64,000 nucleotides of DNA from Bog-950 sp046329535 (GTDB lineage: Bacteria > Bacteroidota > Bacteroidia > Chitinophagales > LD1), in assembly GCA_046329535.1 (NCBI GenBank), contig JAXLUN010000003.1, positions 310,001 through 374,000 on the forward strand, in the 5' to 3' direction. A program made the translations under genes and the position numbers. This document shows, piece by piece, positions 35,307 through 44,915 of the stretch. Below the pieces are notes generated by a model. The model ran no database searches and was not told the origin of the DNA. It saw nothing but the letters and a program-made list of their open reading frames with translations. Positions within the stretch are counted from its first letter, which is position 1; each line of letters opens with the position of its first letter.

Positions 35307-35786
35307 TTACTTATTCAGCCACCAAAGTGCCCCATTCAATACAAAGGCGAAACTTACCCAAAGCAGATACGGAATTTGCAGATAGGCTGCAATCGGTTTC
35401 AGTTTTTTAAAGGAGAAAATCATGTATGCAATAGAAACCCACAACAGCGCAATTTCAGCTAAAGCAATATCGGGGCGCTGAAATGAAAAGAAGAAAATGC
35501 TCCACCAAAAATTAAGGAATAGCTGAATGAAGAAAACCAGCAAGGCATTGGAACGTGCCTCACTTTTCCCGGTGTTCCATATCATGTAGAGCGATACCCC
35601 CATCAGTAAATACAGCAGGGTCCATACGGGCCCGAACAAATAGTTAGGCGGATTGAAAGAAGGCTTTTGCAGATTGATAAACCAATCGCCCGTTACTGCA
35701 CCGGCCGTAGCAACACCCGATAAACCACCAATAACCAACGGAAATACCAGGCAAACTGCCAGTTGAAAAATAGTTTTTGCTTTCAT
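35307..35786 (-). CDS. tspO: TspO/MBR family membrane protein
   Basis: About 159 residues from the ATG at 35786, preferred to the upstream GTG at 35831 that overlaps the neighbour. Five hydrophobic helices with family motifs SFNPPNYLFGPVWTLLYLLM and FFIQLFLNFWWSIFFFSFQR, then LPYLLWVSFAFVLNGALWWL-like ending. TspO proteins bind porphyrins or sterols and modulate stress responses; the ligand here is unknown. Confidence 0.92.
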   Translation of the reverse strand: MKAKTIFQLAVCLVFPLVIGGLSGVATAGAVTGDWFINLQKPSFNPPNYLFGPVWTLLYLLMGVSLYMIWNTGKSEARSNALLVFFIQLFLNFWWSIFFFSFQRPDIALAEIALLWVSIAYMIFSFKKLKPIAAYLQIPYLLWVSFAFVLNGALWWLNK

Positions 35787-35827
35787 GCTGTAAATAACGC
35801 ACAATAAGCCCAATTGTTGATTATTGT

Positions 35828-36949
35828 TCACAATTGTTCCGAAATGAGCAAAGCTACTTTTCGCGCACCAGACTCATTGAAGTGGCAGTCATCGTAAAAA
35901 ACCGAAGTATCACGGGGAAGCGCAGTTGCAATATCAATCAGCTTCACATCTTTTTTCTGCGCACAAAATGCAGCTAAGCGCTGATTATACAAACTCAGCG
36001 CCTGACTTAATGCTTTAACCGAGTAATAAGCATGACCGGTCGATTTTTGAAAATCGCCTACCCCACCCATCCACAGCAGGTTGTTTTCATAGGCTGTTAA
36101 AGAATCTTTGTACAGCGCTGATTGATTAATCAGTATAAGATTAGAACCCTGGCGCTTAGTTTCAGCATAAATTAATTCCAGATTGCGTTCATACTCGGCT
36201 AATGCATAACTTAAATCGGGCAGGGAGTCAATGATGGTAACTGCCTGAGTTCGATAGGTGCGCCAGGTTTTAAAAATCTCTCCGCGGTCATCCTGCAATT
36301 TCCAGTTGACCTCGCTTTGTTGCTTATGCGTTACCTTTTTGAACAACTGAAACAACGCTGTTTTTCTCCACCATTTTTTTTCATGGCGGTTTGAAAGCAG
36401 AATCGCGCTGACTAAAGAGTCTTCTATTGATTGTGTAAGCTGAAAATTATTATCGAACAAAGAGTCCTGACTCAGGCGTTTCATCATATCATTCAGGCCG
36501 ACCATCAGAATGATACCACTTAACTTGCCTAATTGAGGCGCATAGTATTTCAACTGGATGTAATGTTCGCGGGTGGTACAGCCGCTTTTGCCTATACTTC
36601 CAAAGTTTGATTCAGGCTGTAGCTGACCTAACTGATGAAACCAGGTTTCGCTGTTATCCAGATACAGACATTCGGTCGTGCTGCCGCCTAAGCACAAATA
36701 GTTTTTCTCCGAGTCTTTGAACTCCTTTCCTCTAAAGCCATCGGGATTTATACTAAACTCCGAAGGGCCGTTGATACCATCAAACACAGCGGAGTCGGGA
36801 TGAAACACATAGTGCAGGTTGGGTTGCCACACCCAATATTTATCCCGGGCCGGCATGGCTGCGCGTAGTATCAGCTCAGCCGCAAAAAGAGAAAGCAGCA
36901 CCGATATAAATATCAAGGCTGCTTTCTGTAAAAATGATTTAGATGTCAT
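35828..36949 (-). CDS. Membrane-anchored SGNH/GDSL-fold hydrolase
   Basis: 373 residues with an N-terminal anchor (ALIFISVLLSLFAAELILRA). SGNH blocks are visible: CLGGSTTEC (nucleophile Ser), GSIGKSGCTT (Gly), MVGLNDMM (Asn) and a C-terminal FYDDCHFNESGARKVA with the Asp-x-x-His pair. Probably an acyl or carbohydrate esterase in the periplasm. It ends just after the tspO GTG alternative, so the two genes are adjacent and may be co-transcribed. Confidence 0.85.
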   Translation of the reverse strand: MTSKSFLQKAALIFISVLLSLFAAELILRAAMPARDKYWVWQPNLHYVFHPDSAVFDGINGPSEFSINPDGFRGKEFKDSEKNYLCLGGSTTECLYLDNSETWFHQLGQLQPESNFGSIGKSGCTTREHYIQLKYYAPQLGKLSGIILMVGLNDMMKRLSQDSLFDNNFQLTQSIEDSLVSAILLSNRHEKKWWRKTALFQLFKKVTHKQQSEVNWKLQDDRGEIFKTWRTYRTQAVTIIDSLPDLSYALAEYERNLELIYAETKRQGSNLILINQSALYKDSLTAYENNLLWMGGVGDFQKSTGHAYYSVKALSQALSLYNQRLAAFCAQKKDVKLIDIATALPRDTSVFYDDCHFNESGARKVALLISEQL

Positions 36950-36957
36950 TCGCTGAA

Positions 36958-38088
36958 TTACAGGTTTCCTCTCAGTTCCTGCTCACGCTCTATTGATTCA
37001 AACAAAGCTTTGAAGTTACCTTTGCCGAAACTCTTGGCACCTACCCGCTGAATAATTTCGTAGAAAACCGTTGGGCGGTCCTGAACCGGTTTAGTGAACA
37101 GTTGCAGCAGATATCCTTCATCATCCCGGTCTACCAGAATGTTTAGTTTCTTAATAGCCTCGTGGTCTTCGTTGATATGGCCTACCCGTCCCCAAACTTC
37201 CTCATAGTAAGTATCGGGCACGTATAAGAAATCAACCCCGCGGGCGCGCAACTCAGTTACGGTTTCAATAATATTATCGGTTGCTACGGCAATGTGCTGA
37301 CAGCCCGCGCCTTTATAAAACTCTATGTATTCTTCAATCTGCGATTTCTTTTTGCCTTCGGCAGGTTCGTTAATAGGAAACTTGATGTATCCGTTTCCAT
37401 TGCTTACCACCTTGCTCATCAGCGCAGAGTATTCGGTAGAAATATCCTTGTCATCAAAGGTGAGCAATAATTTAAAGCCCATCACGTCTTCGTAAAATTT
37501 CACCCACTCATTCATGTGACCTAACTCTACATTCCCTACGCAGTGGTCAACATACTTTAAACCGACCGGTTTTACCGGAACGGTTGACTGACGGGCCTGA
37601 TAACCGGGCAGGAAAGCACCTTTATAATTTTTGCGCTCCACAAACTTATGAATGGTTTCGCCATAAGTCTGAATGGCACTGATGACCACCTCGCCATGTT
37701 CATCTTTAAACACCGTGGGTTCCATCACTCCTTTAGCTCCCCGCTGCGTGGTGGCTTCATAACTTTTACGCGCATCATCTACCCACAATGCCAGCACCTT
37801 TACGCCATCACCATGTTTTTCATGATGTCTTGAAATTTCGGTGTCGGTATGAATAGAAGAAGTAAGTATTAAAACAATTTTACCCTGACGCAATACATAG
37901 CTGGCGCGGTCGCGCACTCCCGTTTCGGGGCCGGCATAGGCTATCAGTTCATAGCCCCAGGCACTTTGGTAATAGTAGGCGCTTTGTTTGGCATTGCCTA
38001 CGTAAAACTCTACGTGGTCGGTGCCGTTGAGGGGTAGAAAATCTTGTGTTGCTTTTAGGGTTTCTTTTTCAACTGTCAATGTATCCAT
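36958..38088 (-). CDS. hppD: 4-hydroxyphenylpyruvate dioxygenase
   Basis: 376 residues with two vicinal-oxygen-chelate domains. The N-terminal domain has NGTDHVEFYVGNAKQSAYYY; the catalytic C-terminal domain has LKYVDHCVGNVELGHMNEWV (metal His), AGCQHIAVATDNIIETV (second His) and LLQLFTKPVQDRPTVFYEII (Glu and C-terminal helix region). It converts 4-hydroxyphenylpyruvate to homogentisate with Fe(II) and O2. It is immediately downstream of hmgA (55 bp), which handles the product. Confidence 0.96.
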   Translation of the reverse strand: MDTLTVEKETLKATQDFLPLNGTDHVEFYVGNAKQSAYYYQSAWGYELIAYAGPETGVRDRASYVLRQGKIVLILTSSIHTDTEISRHHEKHGDGVKVLALWVDDARKSYEATTQRGAKGVMEPTVFKDEHGEVVISAIQTYGETIHKFVERKNYKGAFLPGYQARQSTVPVKPVGLKYVDHCVGNVELGHMNEWVKFYEDVMGFKLLLTFDDKDISTEYSALMSKVVSNGNGYIKFPINEPAEGKKKSQIEEYIEFYKGAGCQHIAVATDNIIETVTELRARGVDFLYVPDTYYEEVWGRVGHINEDHEAIKKLNILVDRDDEGYLLQLFTKPVQDRPTVFYEIIQRVGAKSFGKGNFKALFESIEREQELRGNL

Positions 38089-38143
38089 GATTTTTGTTTT
38101 TGATTGTTCACAATTGGATTAAGTGATTCATAACGGGAAACTC

Positions 38144-39298
38144 TCACATCCAGCTTTTATAATACTCCGGATCTTCGAGCGCAAGGGCATCTTCGGTAAT
38201 CCAGAGTGGTTTAAAGGTATCGACCATGACGGCCAGCTCTTTGGTTTCTGACTTGCCTATTGACCGCTCCACAGCTCCCGGATGAGGACCATGCGGAATA
38301 CCGATGGGATGCAGCGTAATCATACCCCGCTCTACATGTTTGCGGCTCATAAAGTCGCCATCTACATAATACAGCACTTCATCGCTGTCTACATTACTGT
38401 GGTTATAAGGAGCCGGTATAGCCTGCGGATGGTAATCATACAACCGCGGCACAAAAGAGCAGATAACAAAGTTATGTGCTACAAAAGTAAGGTGAATTGG
38501 CGGAGGCAAATGCACGCGGCCGGTAATAGGCTCAAAGTTATGGATAGAGAAAATGAACGGATAGTGATTGCCATCCCAGCCCACGGCATCAAAAGGATGA
38601 AACTGATAGTGATACGGATATAGCAAGCCCTGTTTCTTGATATAGATTAAGAAGTCGCCTTTTTCATCGTGGGTCTGCAGGTTTTCCGGCTGACGGATAT
38701 CGCGCTCGCAGAAAGGTGAATGTTCCAGCAGCTGACCGGCACCGTTGGTGTAATGGTTCGGATACTGAATAGGAGTAAACGATTCTACAATGAAGAGGCG
38801 GTTGTTTTCGCCATCAAATTCTATCTGATAAATAGTGCCGCGGGGAATCACCACATAATCGCCATAGCTGAAGGTCAGTTCACCAAAAACGGTTTTTACT
38901 TTGCCGGTGCCTTCGTGCACAAAAATAACTTCATCGGCATCGCTGTTTTTGTAGAAATAATCCTTCATTGATTTTTTAGGCGCACTCAACACCACATGGC
39001 AATCGTTATTCACCAGCACGGGCTTGCGCGATTTCAGAAAATCATCTTCGGGTTTCACCTTAAAGCCCAGATAGCAACGGTTCTGCATATTCTTGGCAGC
39101 TGCAATTTTAGGGCTTACATCGGTTGGCTCATCAATCTGAGTTACCACCGTTGGGGGATGGCAGTGATATATAGTAGAGTAGATACTCGAAAAGCCTTCG
39201 GTAGATACCAGCTGCTCGCTGTATAAACTGCCATCGGGCTTGCGAAACTGTATATGTCTTTTATGCGGCACCTGACCGCGGAGGCAATAATGTGGCAT
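38144..39298 (-). CDS. hmgA: Homogentisate 1,2-dioxygenase
   Basis: 384 residues of the short bacterial HmgA type. Cupin-like features: EVIFVHEGTGKVKTVFGELT, GDYVVIPRGTIYQIEFDGEN, YPFIFSIHNFEPITGRVHLP and SDEVLYYVDGDFMSRKHVER, then HPIGIPHGPHPGAVE with the iron-binding His residues. It opens the ring of homogentisate to maleylacetoacetate in the tyrosine route. With hppD it forms an operon under a near-perfect promoter. The later enzymes (isomerase, fumarylacetoacetase) are not in the window. Confidence 0.94.
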   Translation of the reverse strand: MPHYCLRGQVPHKRHIQFRKPDGSLYSEQLVSTEGFSSIYSTIYHCHPPTVVTQIDEPTDVSPKIAAAKNMQNRCYLGFKVKPEDDFLKSRKPVLVNNDCHVVLSAPKKSMKDYFYKNSDADEVIFVHEGTGKVKTVFGELTFSYGDYVVIPRGTIYQIEFDGENNRLFIVESFTPIQYPNHYTNGAGQLLEHSPFCERDIRQPENLQTHDEKGDFLIYIKKQGLLYPYHYQFHPFDAVGWDGNHYPFIFSIHNFEPITGRVHLPPPIHLTFVAHNFVICSFVPRLYDYHPQAIPAPYNHSNVDSDEVLYYVDGDFMSRKHVERGMITLHPIGIPHGPHPGAVERSIGKSETKELAVMVDTFKPLWITEDALALEDPEYYKSWM

Positions 39299-39315
39299 GA
39301 ATTGTATTTACACTT

Positions 39316-39346
39316 CAAAACTATTCACATTTCCAAAGCCGCCAAA
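39316..39346 (-). promoter_or_regulatory. Consensus Bacteroidota promoter of hmgA-hppD
   Basis: Minus-strand TTTG (39346-39343), exactly 19 nt, then TAGTTTTG (39323-39316). Both elements match the consensus fully and lie about 20 bases before the ATG at 39298. Confidence 0.75.
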
Positions 39347-39399
39347 TTGATTTTGGTCAGCAGTTGGCAGATATGGACAGAACCGTTTGTGTAAGAAAT

Positions 39400-40164
39400 T
39401 TAATAGTAGTGAGTAACCTCGGTGCGAATGGCAGAGTCGAACGTATAGGTGCGTACCGTACTATCTGAAAGCACCCGGCCATTGGTATCCAGCTGATAGT
39501 AGTGCTGATAAAAACTGGAATCGGTTCCGGAAACTACCGTTTCGCGGTTGAGCAAGTGACGCGATAAATTGCCGTACAGCGGCCGGCCGAAACACCTCCG
39601 GTCCGTATCATTCCGGTAATCCAGATAGGATGTATAACCCGAAAAATACCGGCTTATCAGGTTGCCGTTCACAACTACGGGGTGATACTCCACCCACTCA
39701 TGCCCCGAAAATCCGTTCACCTCTTCTTTCATTAAAAAACCATCGGCCGTGTAGAAATAAAAATGCTGTTCCACCCCGGCAAACCATTCGGAGTAATTGT
39801 TACCCGTGCTGTAGCTGGTGTAATACACGCTGTCTGTAGCGGTTTCTACAAAACCCGAAACACCCAGCCGCATCATTCGTTTGATTTTTTTGCGGTAGCC
39901 GCTGGATGGAAAATCTTCCACAGCAAAAACGGTATCGCCCGAGTAGGCATAAGCCTTGTCTGTCTGCGCTACGTTCCAGCAATTGCTCCGGAGGAGTCTG
40001 TTCAGTGAGTCGTATTCAAAACTGCCGTACTGATTGCCACCCACCGAACTCACCAAATCAAGACACTCCCATGAGTGCAGCCTGTCAGGAAGGCTGCCCG
40101 GCTCTCTTTTTTGGCAGGAAAAAAGAAGCAGGGAAAGAACCAGAAAGCCAAGCGTATGTTTCAT
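39400..40164 (-). CDS. Lipoprotein with YD-repeat-like strands
   Basis: 254 residues with lipoprotein signal (MKHTLGFLVLSLLLFSC, Cys at 17). Repeated short strands (YGSFEYDSLNRLLRSNCWNV, YYQLDTNGRVLSDSTVRTYT) resemble YD/RHS-like stretches. No enzyme motif is seen. It is monocistronic and separated from hmgA by about 100 bp. Confidence 0.7.
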   Translation of the reverse strand: MKHTLGFLVLSLLLFSCQKREPGSLPDRLHSWECLDLVSSVGGNQYGSFEYDSLNRLLRSNCWNVAQTDKAYAYSGDTVFAVEDFPSSGYRKKIKRMMRLGVSGFVETATDSVYYTSYSTGNNYSEWFAGVEQHFYFYTADGFLMKEEVNGFSGHEWVEYHPVVVNGNLISRYFSGYTSYLDYRNDTDRRCFGRPLYGNLSRHLLNRETVVSGTDSSFYQHYYQLDTNGRVLSDSTVRTYTFDSAIRTEVTHYY

Positions 40165-40813
40165 GCCTAGATAAAACGGGGAGTTAAAGATTTATTGCCG
40201 CGAACTCAACCTCCTACTTTAGCTTGCCTAAAGCAATAGATAACTTGGATAAGAAAATTTGTTGTCTGTTAGGCTCAAATTGCTTCATTTAACACCAAAA
40301 CAGCTCCTTTTAGAACAATATAGAGGCATTTTGATGTATTTATACCTACACTGAACAGTTAGCTTTTTTACCACGGAGGGGTATAATTAGATTTAAGTAA
40401 AAGCCTCCGTGGTCACGGAAGAGTACAATCAGATTTAAGTAAAGACCTCCGTGGTCACGGAAGGCTATAGTTTGATTTAAGTATAAGCCACCGTGGTCAC
40501 GGATGGGTATAATTAAATTGAAGTGTAGGCTTCTGTGGTCACGGAGGGGTATGATTAGATTTTAGAGAAGGTCTCCGTGGTCAAGCGGGAGTGAAATTAA
40601 ATTCAAATGATAGCCTCCGTGGTTACTAAACAACATTTTTGAATCTATGATCAGCTCATACAACCATGCAACCCGCCTGCCAAATCTCAGCGAGAGACTG
40701 CATGGTTTAGCAAGGACAAAAAAACAAAATCGGGTATTGGGTTGAATGGTTTAGAATGAGTCAAACGAAACCAAATAGTTTACCTGATAACCAGTATGTA
40801 TCCGGTATGTTTT
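40165..40813. other. Long non-coding region with hairpin array
   Basis: About 650 bases with no credible gene. It contains the 42-bp-period repeat array at 40361-40626. The flanks (40165-40360 and 40627-40813) are AT-rich and unremarkable. Confidence 0.7.
40361..40626. repeat. Array of 42-bp repeats, each with an 18-bp palindrome
   Basis: GCC/GTC-type unit starts recur at 40403, 40445, 40487, 40529, 40571 and 40613, a strict period of 42; a decayed unit begins near 40361. Each junction carries a form of CCTCCGTG-GT-CACGGAGG, an 8-bp hairpin stem with a GT centre, followed by an AT-rich stretch such as GTATAATTAGATTTAAGTAA. Copies differ at several positions, often disturbing one arm. The AT-rich parts are alike too, so this is a tandem array and not a CRISPR. 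Confidence 0.93.
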
Positions 40814-42349
40814 TTACTTCACCGTAATCTCCAAAAGCTTCACTTCGCGGGCTACATCGCCATAGTCTACCAGCTTCATTTCGCTGAACATAAACTTGTT
40901 GGCCGCACCGGGGTAAATGGCCTGCATACCGGTAAAGAAATCGCCCGAGGTGTTCACTATCTTGGTGGTGGCGGCCGCTCCTCCATCGGCCGGCAGACGG
41001 GTGAGCATCAGATTCATGCTATGCTCGCCATCTTCCTCCCAATCGGCATTGTAAAACAGATACACCTCGTTGCCCCTGCGCCCCGCCTGTGCCGAGAAAG
41101 CATAATCCACCGTGCTGCTCAGCTGCTTCTTGTAAATAACATGCTGCGCTTTGGCCGAGAGGCTTTCGTCTATGCGGCAGGTGAGCAGATAGCCCCGCTC
41201 CTTCACGCAAGGCAAACCCTTCTGATTGTTCACAGCCGTGTCGCGATACTCGGTGAGCAGCATGAAGTTTGCGCCCTCCAGCGGCAGCAGTTTCACCGTT
41301 TGCAGATGCGCAAACTCCTGTCCTTTTTTTACGGGGCGGTAGGCCGTTACATCGGGCAGAAACTTTGCATCGGGGGTTACATCGCGCTTGGCGGTGGCGC
41401 TGAGCGCCTCGTTATACCGCGTGAGTGATACACCCTGAAAGTTCTGCCGTTTTTCATCGGCATAATAATCGTTGCTGAGCAGCATTTCTCCGTTGTTGAG
41501 TATGGTCATGAGCGGGTCGCTCAGATACTTGCCCTTGGTAACAGGCGAATGAATTTCGGTTTGCACCGGCTCGGTGCTTTCTTTATTGAAGCTGAACAGG
41601 TAATAGATGTTCTGCGGTTTATCTTTGCGCGTTGGCGCCAGACTAATCACATCATCGCGCACACGTGCCGCCAGAAACACCTGCCCGTTATTATTAACCG
41701 ATAGCTGTAAAAACTTCAGATACTCTTTCAGCAGTTTAAAGTCGAAAGTCTTTTCGCTCGATACACCGGTGTTGTTATCGGTTATCACCACTTTATACTT
41801 CAGCAGTTTATACCAGGGCTTAATCAGCACGGCTGTTTTAGAACGGTCGGGGCTCTCGGCAATCTCTATACCCGAGCTGCTGAAATACGATTCTTTTTCA
41901 TCAAAAATCAGCTGGGCTTCGCCTGCAGGCTCCAGGGTGTTCAGGTCATAGTCCTGCCGGTAAATCATGGGCATTACTTGATGTCCATCGCGGTTATCGA
42001 GCATGCTCTCTTCATCGGTGCGCTTTTCGCAGCGCGCATAAAACAGCGATAACTTACCCCCCACAAAACCCGCCCGTATGTAATAGGTTTTCTCCCCAAA
42101 AGAAGGATACAGCACAGAGGTTTTACCCGAGCCGAAACCCGCTGCGTATTTGTATATCTTATAGCGGGGCGGTTTGTTCAGATTGCCCGGCAGCTCGAAG
42201 CCGATGGCATACCACGAGCCTTTGTAATGACCCAGCACGGTTACATCGGGCTGGTCCATAATAGTGCTGGTTTTTATTTCAAAGCCTCCGCAAAATGCAG
42301 CGAGCGCCAAGAGCAGATTAAGACAGACGAGCGGGAGTTTTTTTATCAT
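40814..42349 (-). CDS. Exported protein of unknown function
   Basis: 511 residues with a signal peptide (MIKKLPLVCLNLLLALAAFC). The rest looks like a beta-propeller of seven or so repeats of hydrophobic strands (GSWYAIGFELPGNLNKPP, SKTAVLIKPWYKLLKYKVVI, LMTILNNGEMLLSNDYYADE, NEVYLFYNADWEEDGEHSMN). No catalytic motif or known family. G+C content and codons differ from 1-14 kb but match 15-45 kb. Divergent from dapB. Confidence 0.72.
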   Translation of the reverse strand: MIKKLPLVCLNLLLALAAFCGGFEIKTSTIMDQPDVTVLGHYKGSWYAIGFELPGNLNKPPRYKIYKYAAGFGSGKTSVLYPSFGEKTYYIRAGFVGGKLSLFYARCEKRTDEESMLDNRDGHQVMPMIYRQDYDLNTLEPAGEAQLIFDEKESYFSSSGIEIAESPDRSKTAVLIKPWYKLLKYKVVITDNNTGVSSEKTFDFKLLKEYLKFLQLSVNNNGQVFLAARVRDDVISLAPTRKDKPQNIYYLFSFNKESTEPVQTEIHSPVTKGKYLSDPLMTILNNGEMLLSNDYYADEKRQNFQGVSLTRYNEALSATAKRDVTPDAKFLPDVTAYRPVKKGQEFAHLQTVKLLPLEGANFMLLTEYRDTAVNNQKGLPCVKERGYLLTCRIDESLSAKAQHVIYKKQLSSTVDYAFSAQAGRRGNEVYLFYNADWEEDGEHSMNLMLTRLPADGGAAATTKIVNTSGDFFTGMQAIYPGAANKFMFSEMKLVDYGDVAREVKLLEITVK

Positions 42350-42478
42350 ATATCAGGGCAGCAGTTTATACCTTACAGGCAATGACATTTCTTTTACGAA
42401 AAAAAGCGAAACCGGTTTATGCTGTCGGCACTTTTCTAAATTAGCGCTGTTAATAAGTCAACATAAGCATACACTATC

Positions 42479-43210
42479 ATGAAAATTGCACTCATCGGCT
42501 ACGGCAAAATGGGAAAAGAAATAGAACAGGTTTTTAAAGACCAGAACCCAAACGATGAAATAGTGCTGAAAATAACAGCCGATAATCTGCACGAGCTAAC
42601 GATAGAGAATCTGAAAAAATGTGATGTGGCTATTGAGTTCACTCAACCCGATTCGGCAGTGGAGAATATCTATCTGTGCTTAGAAGCGGGCGTTCCGGTA
42701 GTAGTAGGTACCACAGCCTGGCTGAACCGTTTAGAGGAAGTAAGGAAGCGATGTGAAGAAAAGAACGGCACCATCTTCTTCTCGCCCAACTACAGCATTG
42801 GGGTGAATATTTTCTGGGAGGTAAGCCGCAGGCTGGCGCAGCTGATGAATAAGCAGCCGCAATATGAAATTACGATGGAGGAGATACACCATACCGAAAA
42901 AAAGGACGCCCCCAGCGGCACAGCCGTGAAGACAGCCGAGGTGATGCTGAGCGAGCTAAGCCACAAAAAGCAGTGGAAACTGGCTGACGGAAGTTCGGTT
43001 ACAACCGAAGATTTGTTAATCGTTGCAAAAAGAGAACCGAATGTTCCGGGCACACATATCGTTACCTGCACCAGCAGCGTTGACTACCTCGAAATGAAAC
43101 ACGAAGCTAAAAGTCGCAGAGGATTTGCCGAAGGGGCCGTACTGGCCGCCCGCTTTGTCAACGGTAAAAAAGGCCTGTTTGAAATGAAAGATTTATTAGG
43201 TATCGGATAA
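42479..43210 (+). CDS. dapB: 4-hydroxy-tetrahydrodipicolinate reductase
   Basis: 243 residues. NAD(P)H site GYGKMGKEIEQVF at the start, substrate and catalytic region EIHHTEKKDAPSGTAVKTAE (His and Lys), and VGTTAWLNR and FSPNYSIGVNIFWEV as expected. It acts in lysine and diaminopimelate synthesis. It is 75 bp upstream of lepB, a pairing common in Bacteroidota. Confidence 0.96.
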   Translation: MKIALIGYGKMGKEIEQVFKDQNPNDEIVLKITADNLHELTIENLKKCDVAIEFTQPDSAVENIYLCLEAGVPVVVGTTAWLNRLEEVRKRCEEKNGTIFFSPNYSIGVNIFWEVSRRLAQLMNKQPQYEITMEEIHHTEKKDAPSGTAVKTAEVMLSELSHKKQWKLADGSSVTTEDLLIVAKREPNVPGTHIVTCTSSVDYLEMKHEAKSRRGFAEGAVLAARFVNGKKGLFEMKDLLGIG

Positions 43211-43285
43211 ACCCCAACCCCTTCCGCTTCAATTGAAATTCTATTTTAGCCACCGCATACAATTCATTCAACACCAAACAACATC

Positions 43286-44887
43286 ATGATACTAATCGGC
43301 CTCATTCTTTTTTACATGCTCGGTATACGGGTAGGCACCTATGGCATTTTCAAAAAAATGGGCGTAGCGCCCTGGAAGGCCTTTGTGCCGGTGCTGTGCT
43401 CTATGGAGTGGCAGAAATTAATTAAGCAACCCACCTGGTGGACCTGGATGCTGTTCATACCGGGTGTAAACCTGTTTTACGTAGCCAGCCAGCTCACCGA
43501 AATGAGCACCGCATTCAAGCGTTACAGTTTTGGTGAGCACTTTGCCGCCATCATGCTGTCGTTTGCCTATTTCCCTTTTCTGGGTTTTGCCTCTAATGAA
43601 AAATTTATCGGTGCCGGTGGTATTAAAGAAGGACAACCACCTATTCAGCGCTCCGCCTTCCGCGAGTGGGCCGATGCCATTGTATTTGCGGTAGTTGCCG
43701 CTACCCTCATTCGTATTTTTGTGGCCGAAGCCTATATGATTCCCACCCCATCTATGGAAAAGACCTTGCTGGTAGGCGATTTTCTGTTTGTATCTAAGTT
43801 TCACTATGGCGCACGGGTGCCTAACACTCCGCTGGCCTTACCTTTTGTACACCACACGATACCTGTACTGAACACCAAATCATATGTAGAGTGGTTAAAA
43901 TTCCCATACAAAACACTACCCGGTTTTCAGCAGGTGAAGCGCAATGATATGGTAGTATTCAACTTCCCGGCCGGTGATACAGTGGTGTTGGAAAATCAAG
44001 GTCCATCGTACTACGACATTGTGCGCTATACCGCTGCCGGTAACCGCACAGATTACGCTACTGCCCGCCAAATGCTGTGGAGCGACCCCAATACCCATAT
44101 CACCGCCCGCCCGGTAGATAAGCGGGAGAATTATATTAAACGCTGTGTGGGTATACCCGGTGATAAACTGGAAGTAAAAGACGGGGTATTGTATATTAAC
44201 AACAACCCGGCTTATCGTCCCGAAAATCTGTATACTCCTTACCTGATTGTGTTTAAAGATGGCATGATACCTACCCAGGAGCAGATTGCCGAGTTGGAAA
44301 TGGAAAATATCAGTAACCGGATGGGCGCTCTGCCATCGAACCATTTTGTAGTGCTGATGACTCAGGAGCATGCCGAAACACTGAAAGCTGCCAACATAAC
44401 TACAACGCTGGAGCCCTTCTACTATCGCAAAGGCGAGTTGCAGGAACCTATCGAGAACATCTTCCCGAACGATACACTGCATTACCACTGGAACGTAGAT
44501 AATTTCGGTCCGGTTACGCTACCCAGCCGGGGCATGACCATTCCGTTGAATGATTCTATCTACCCACAGTATGAGCGCGCTATTCATGTATATGAAGGCA
44601 ATGACGTGCAGCGCAAAGACGGTAAATTCTTTATTAACGGTATTGAAACCACCTCCTACACCTTTAAGCTCAATTACTACTGGATGATGGGCGATAACCG
44701 CCACAATTCTCAGGACAGCCGCTACTGGGGTTTTGTGCCCGAAGACCACATTGTAGGCAAAGCTTGGTTTATCTGGATGAGCTACGCTAAAGATGCCGAT
44801 AACCTGCTGAAGAAAATACGCTGGAGTCGCCTGTTCTCTTCCATTCACGGAAGATGGGCCCCGGATGACAAGAAGTTTACAGAGTAA
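43286..44887 (+). CDS. lepB: Signal peptidase I
   Basis: 533 residues, longer than the proteobacterial enzyme because of Bacteroidota-type insertions. Two N-terminal membrane segments are followed by another before the catalytic domain. Ser156 in PTPSMEKTLLVGDFLFVS is the nucleophile and Lys285 in YIKRCVGIPGDKLE the base. The last box is WMMGDNRHNSQDSRYWGFVP. It removes signal peptides on the outer face of the inner membrane. Directly downstream of dapB. Confidence 0.96.
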   Translation: MILIGLILFYMLGIRVGTYGIFKKMGVAPWKAFVPVLCSMEWQKLIKQPTWWTWMLFIPGVNLFYVASQLTEMSTAFKRYSFGEHFAAIMLSFAYFPFLGFASNEKFIGAGGIKEGQPPIQRSAFREWADAIVFAVVAATLIRIFVAEAYMIPTPSMEKTLLVGDFLFVSKFHYGARVPNTPLALPFVHHTIPVLNTKSYVEWLKFPYKTLPGFQQVKRNDMVVFNFPAGDTVVLENQGPSYYDIVRYTAAGNRTDYATARQMLWSDPNTHITARPVDKRENYIKRCVGIPGDKLEVKDGVLYINNNPAYRPENLYTPYLIVFKDGMIPTQEQIAELEMENISNRMGALPSNHFVVLMTQEHAETLKAANITTTLEPFYYRKGELQEPIENIFPNDTLHYHWNVDNFGPVTLPSRGMTIPLNDSIYPQYERAIHVYEGNDVQRKDGKFFINGIETTSYTFKLNYYWMMGDNRHNSQDSRYWGFVPEDHIVGKAWFIWMSYAKDADNLLKKIRWSRLFSSIHGRWAPDDKKFTE

Positions 44888-44915
44888 TTGATTATCTTTA
44901 TAGAGAGATGATACA

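Noticed and set aside
40361..40626. CRISPR array
   Set aside because: Spacing is regular, but the stretches between palindromes are nearly the same in every unit and no cas genes are present; a tandem array fits better.
40796..41428. Plus-strand frame of 210 codons
   Set aside because: Antisense to the exported protein gene at 40814-42349, which has a signal peptide and consistent strand pattern; the plus frame lacks both.
43916..44488. Minus-strand frame of 190 codons
   Set aside because: Antisense to signal peptidase I, including its catalytic Lys region.
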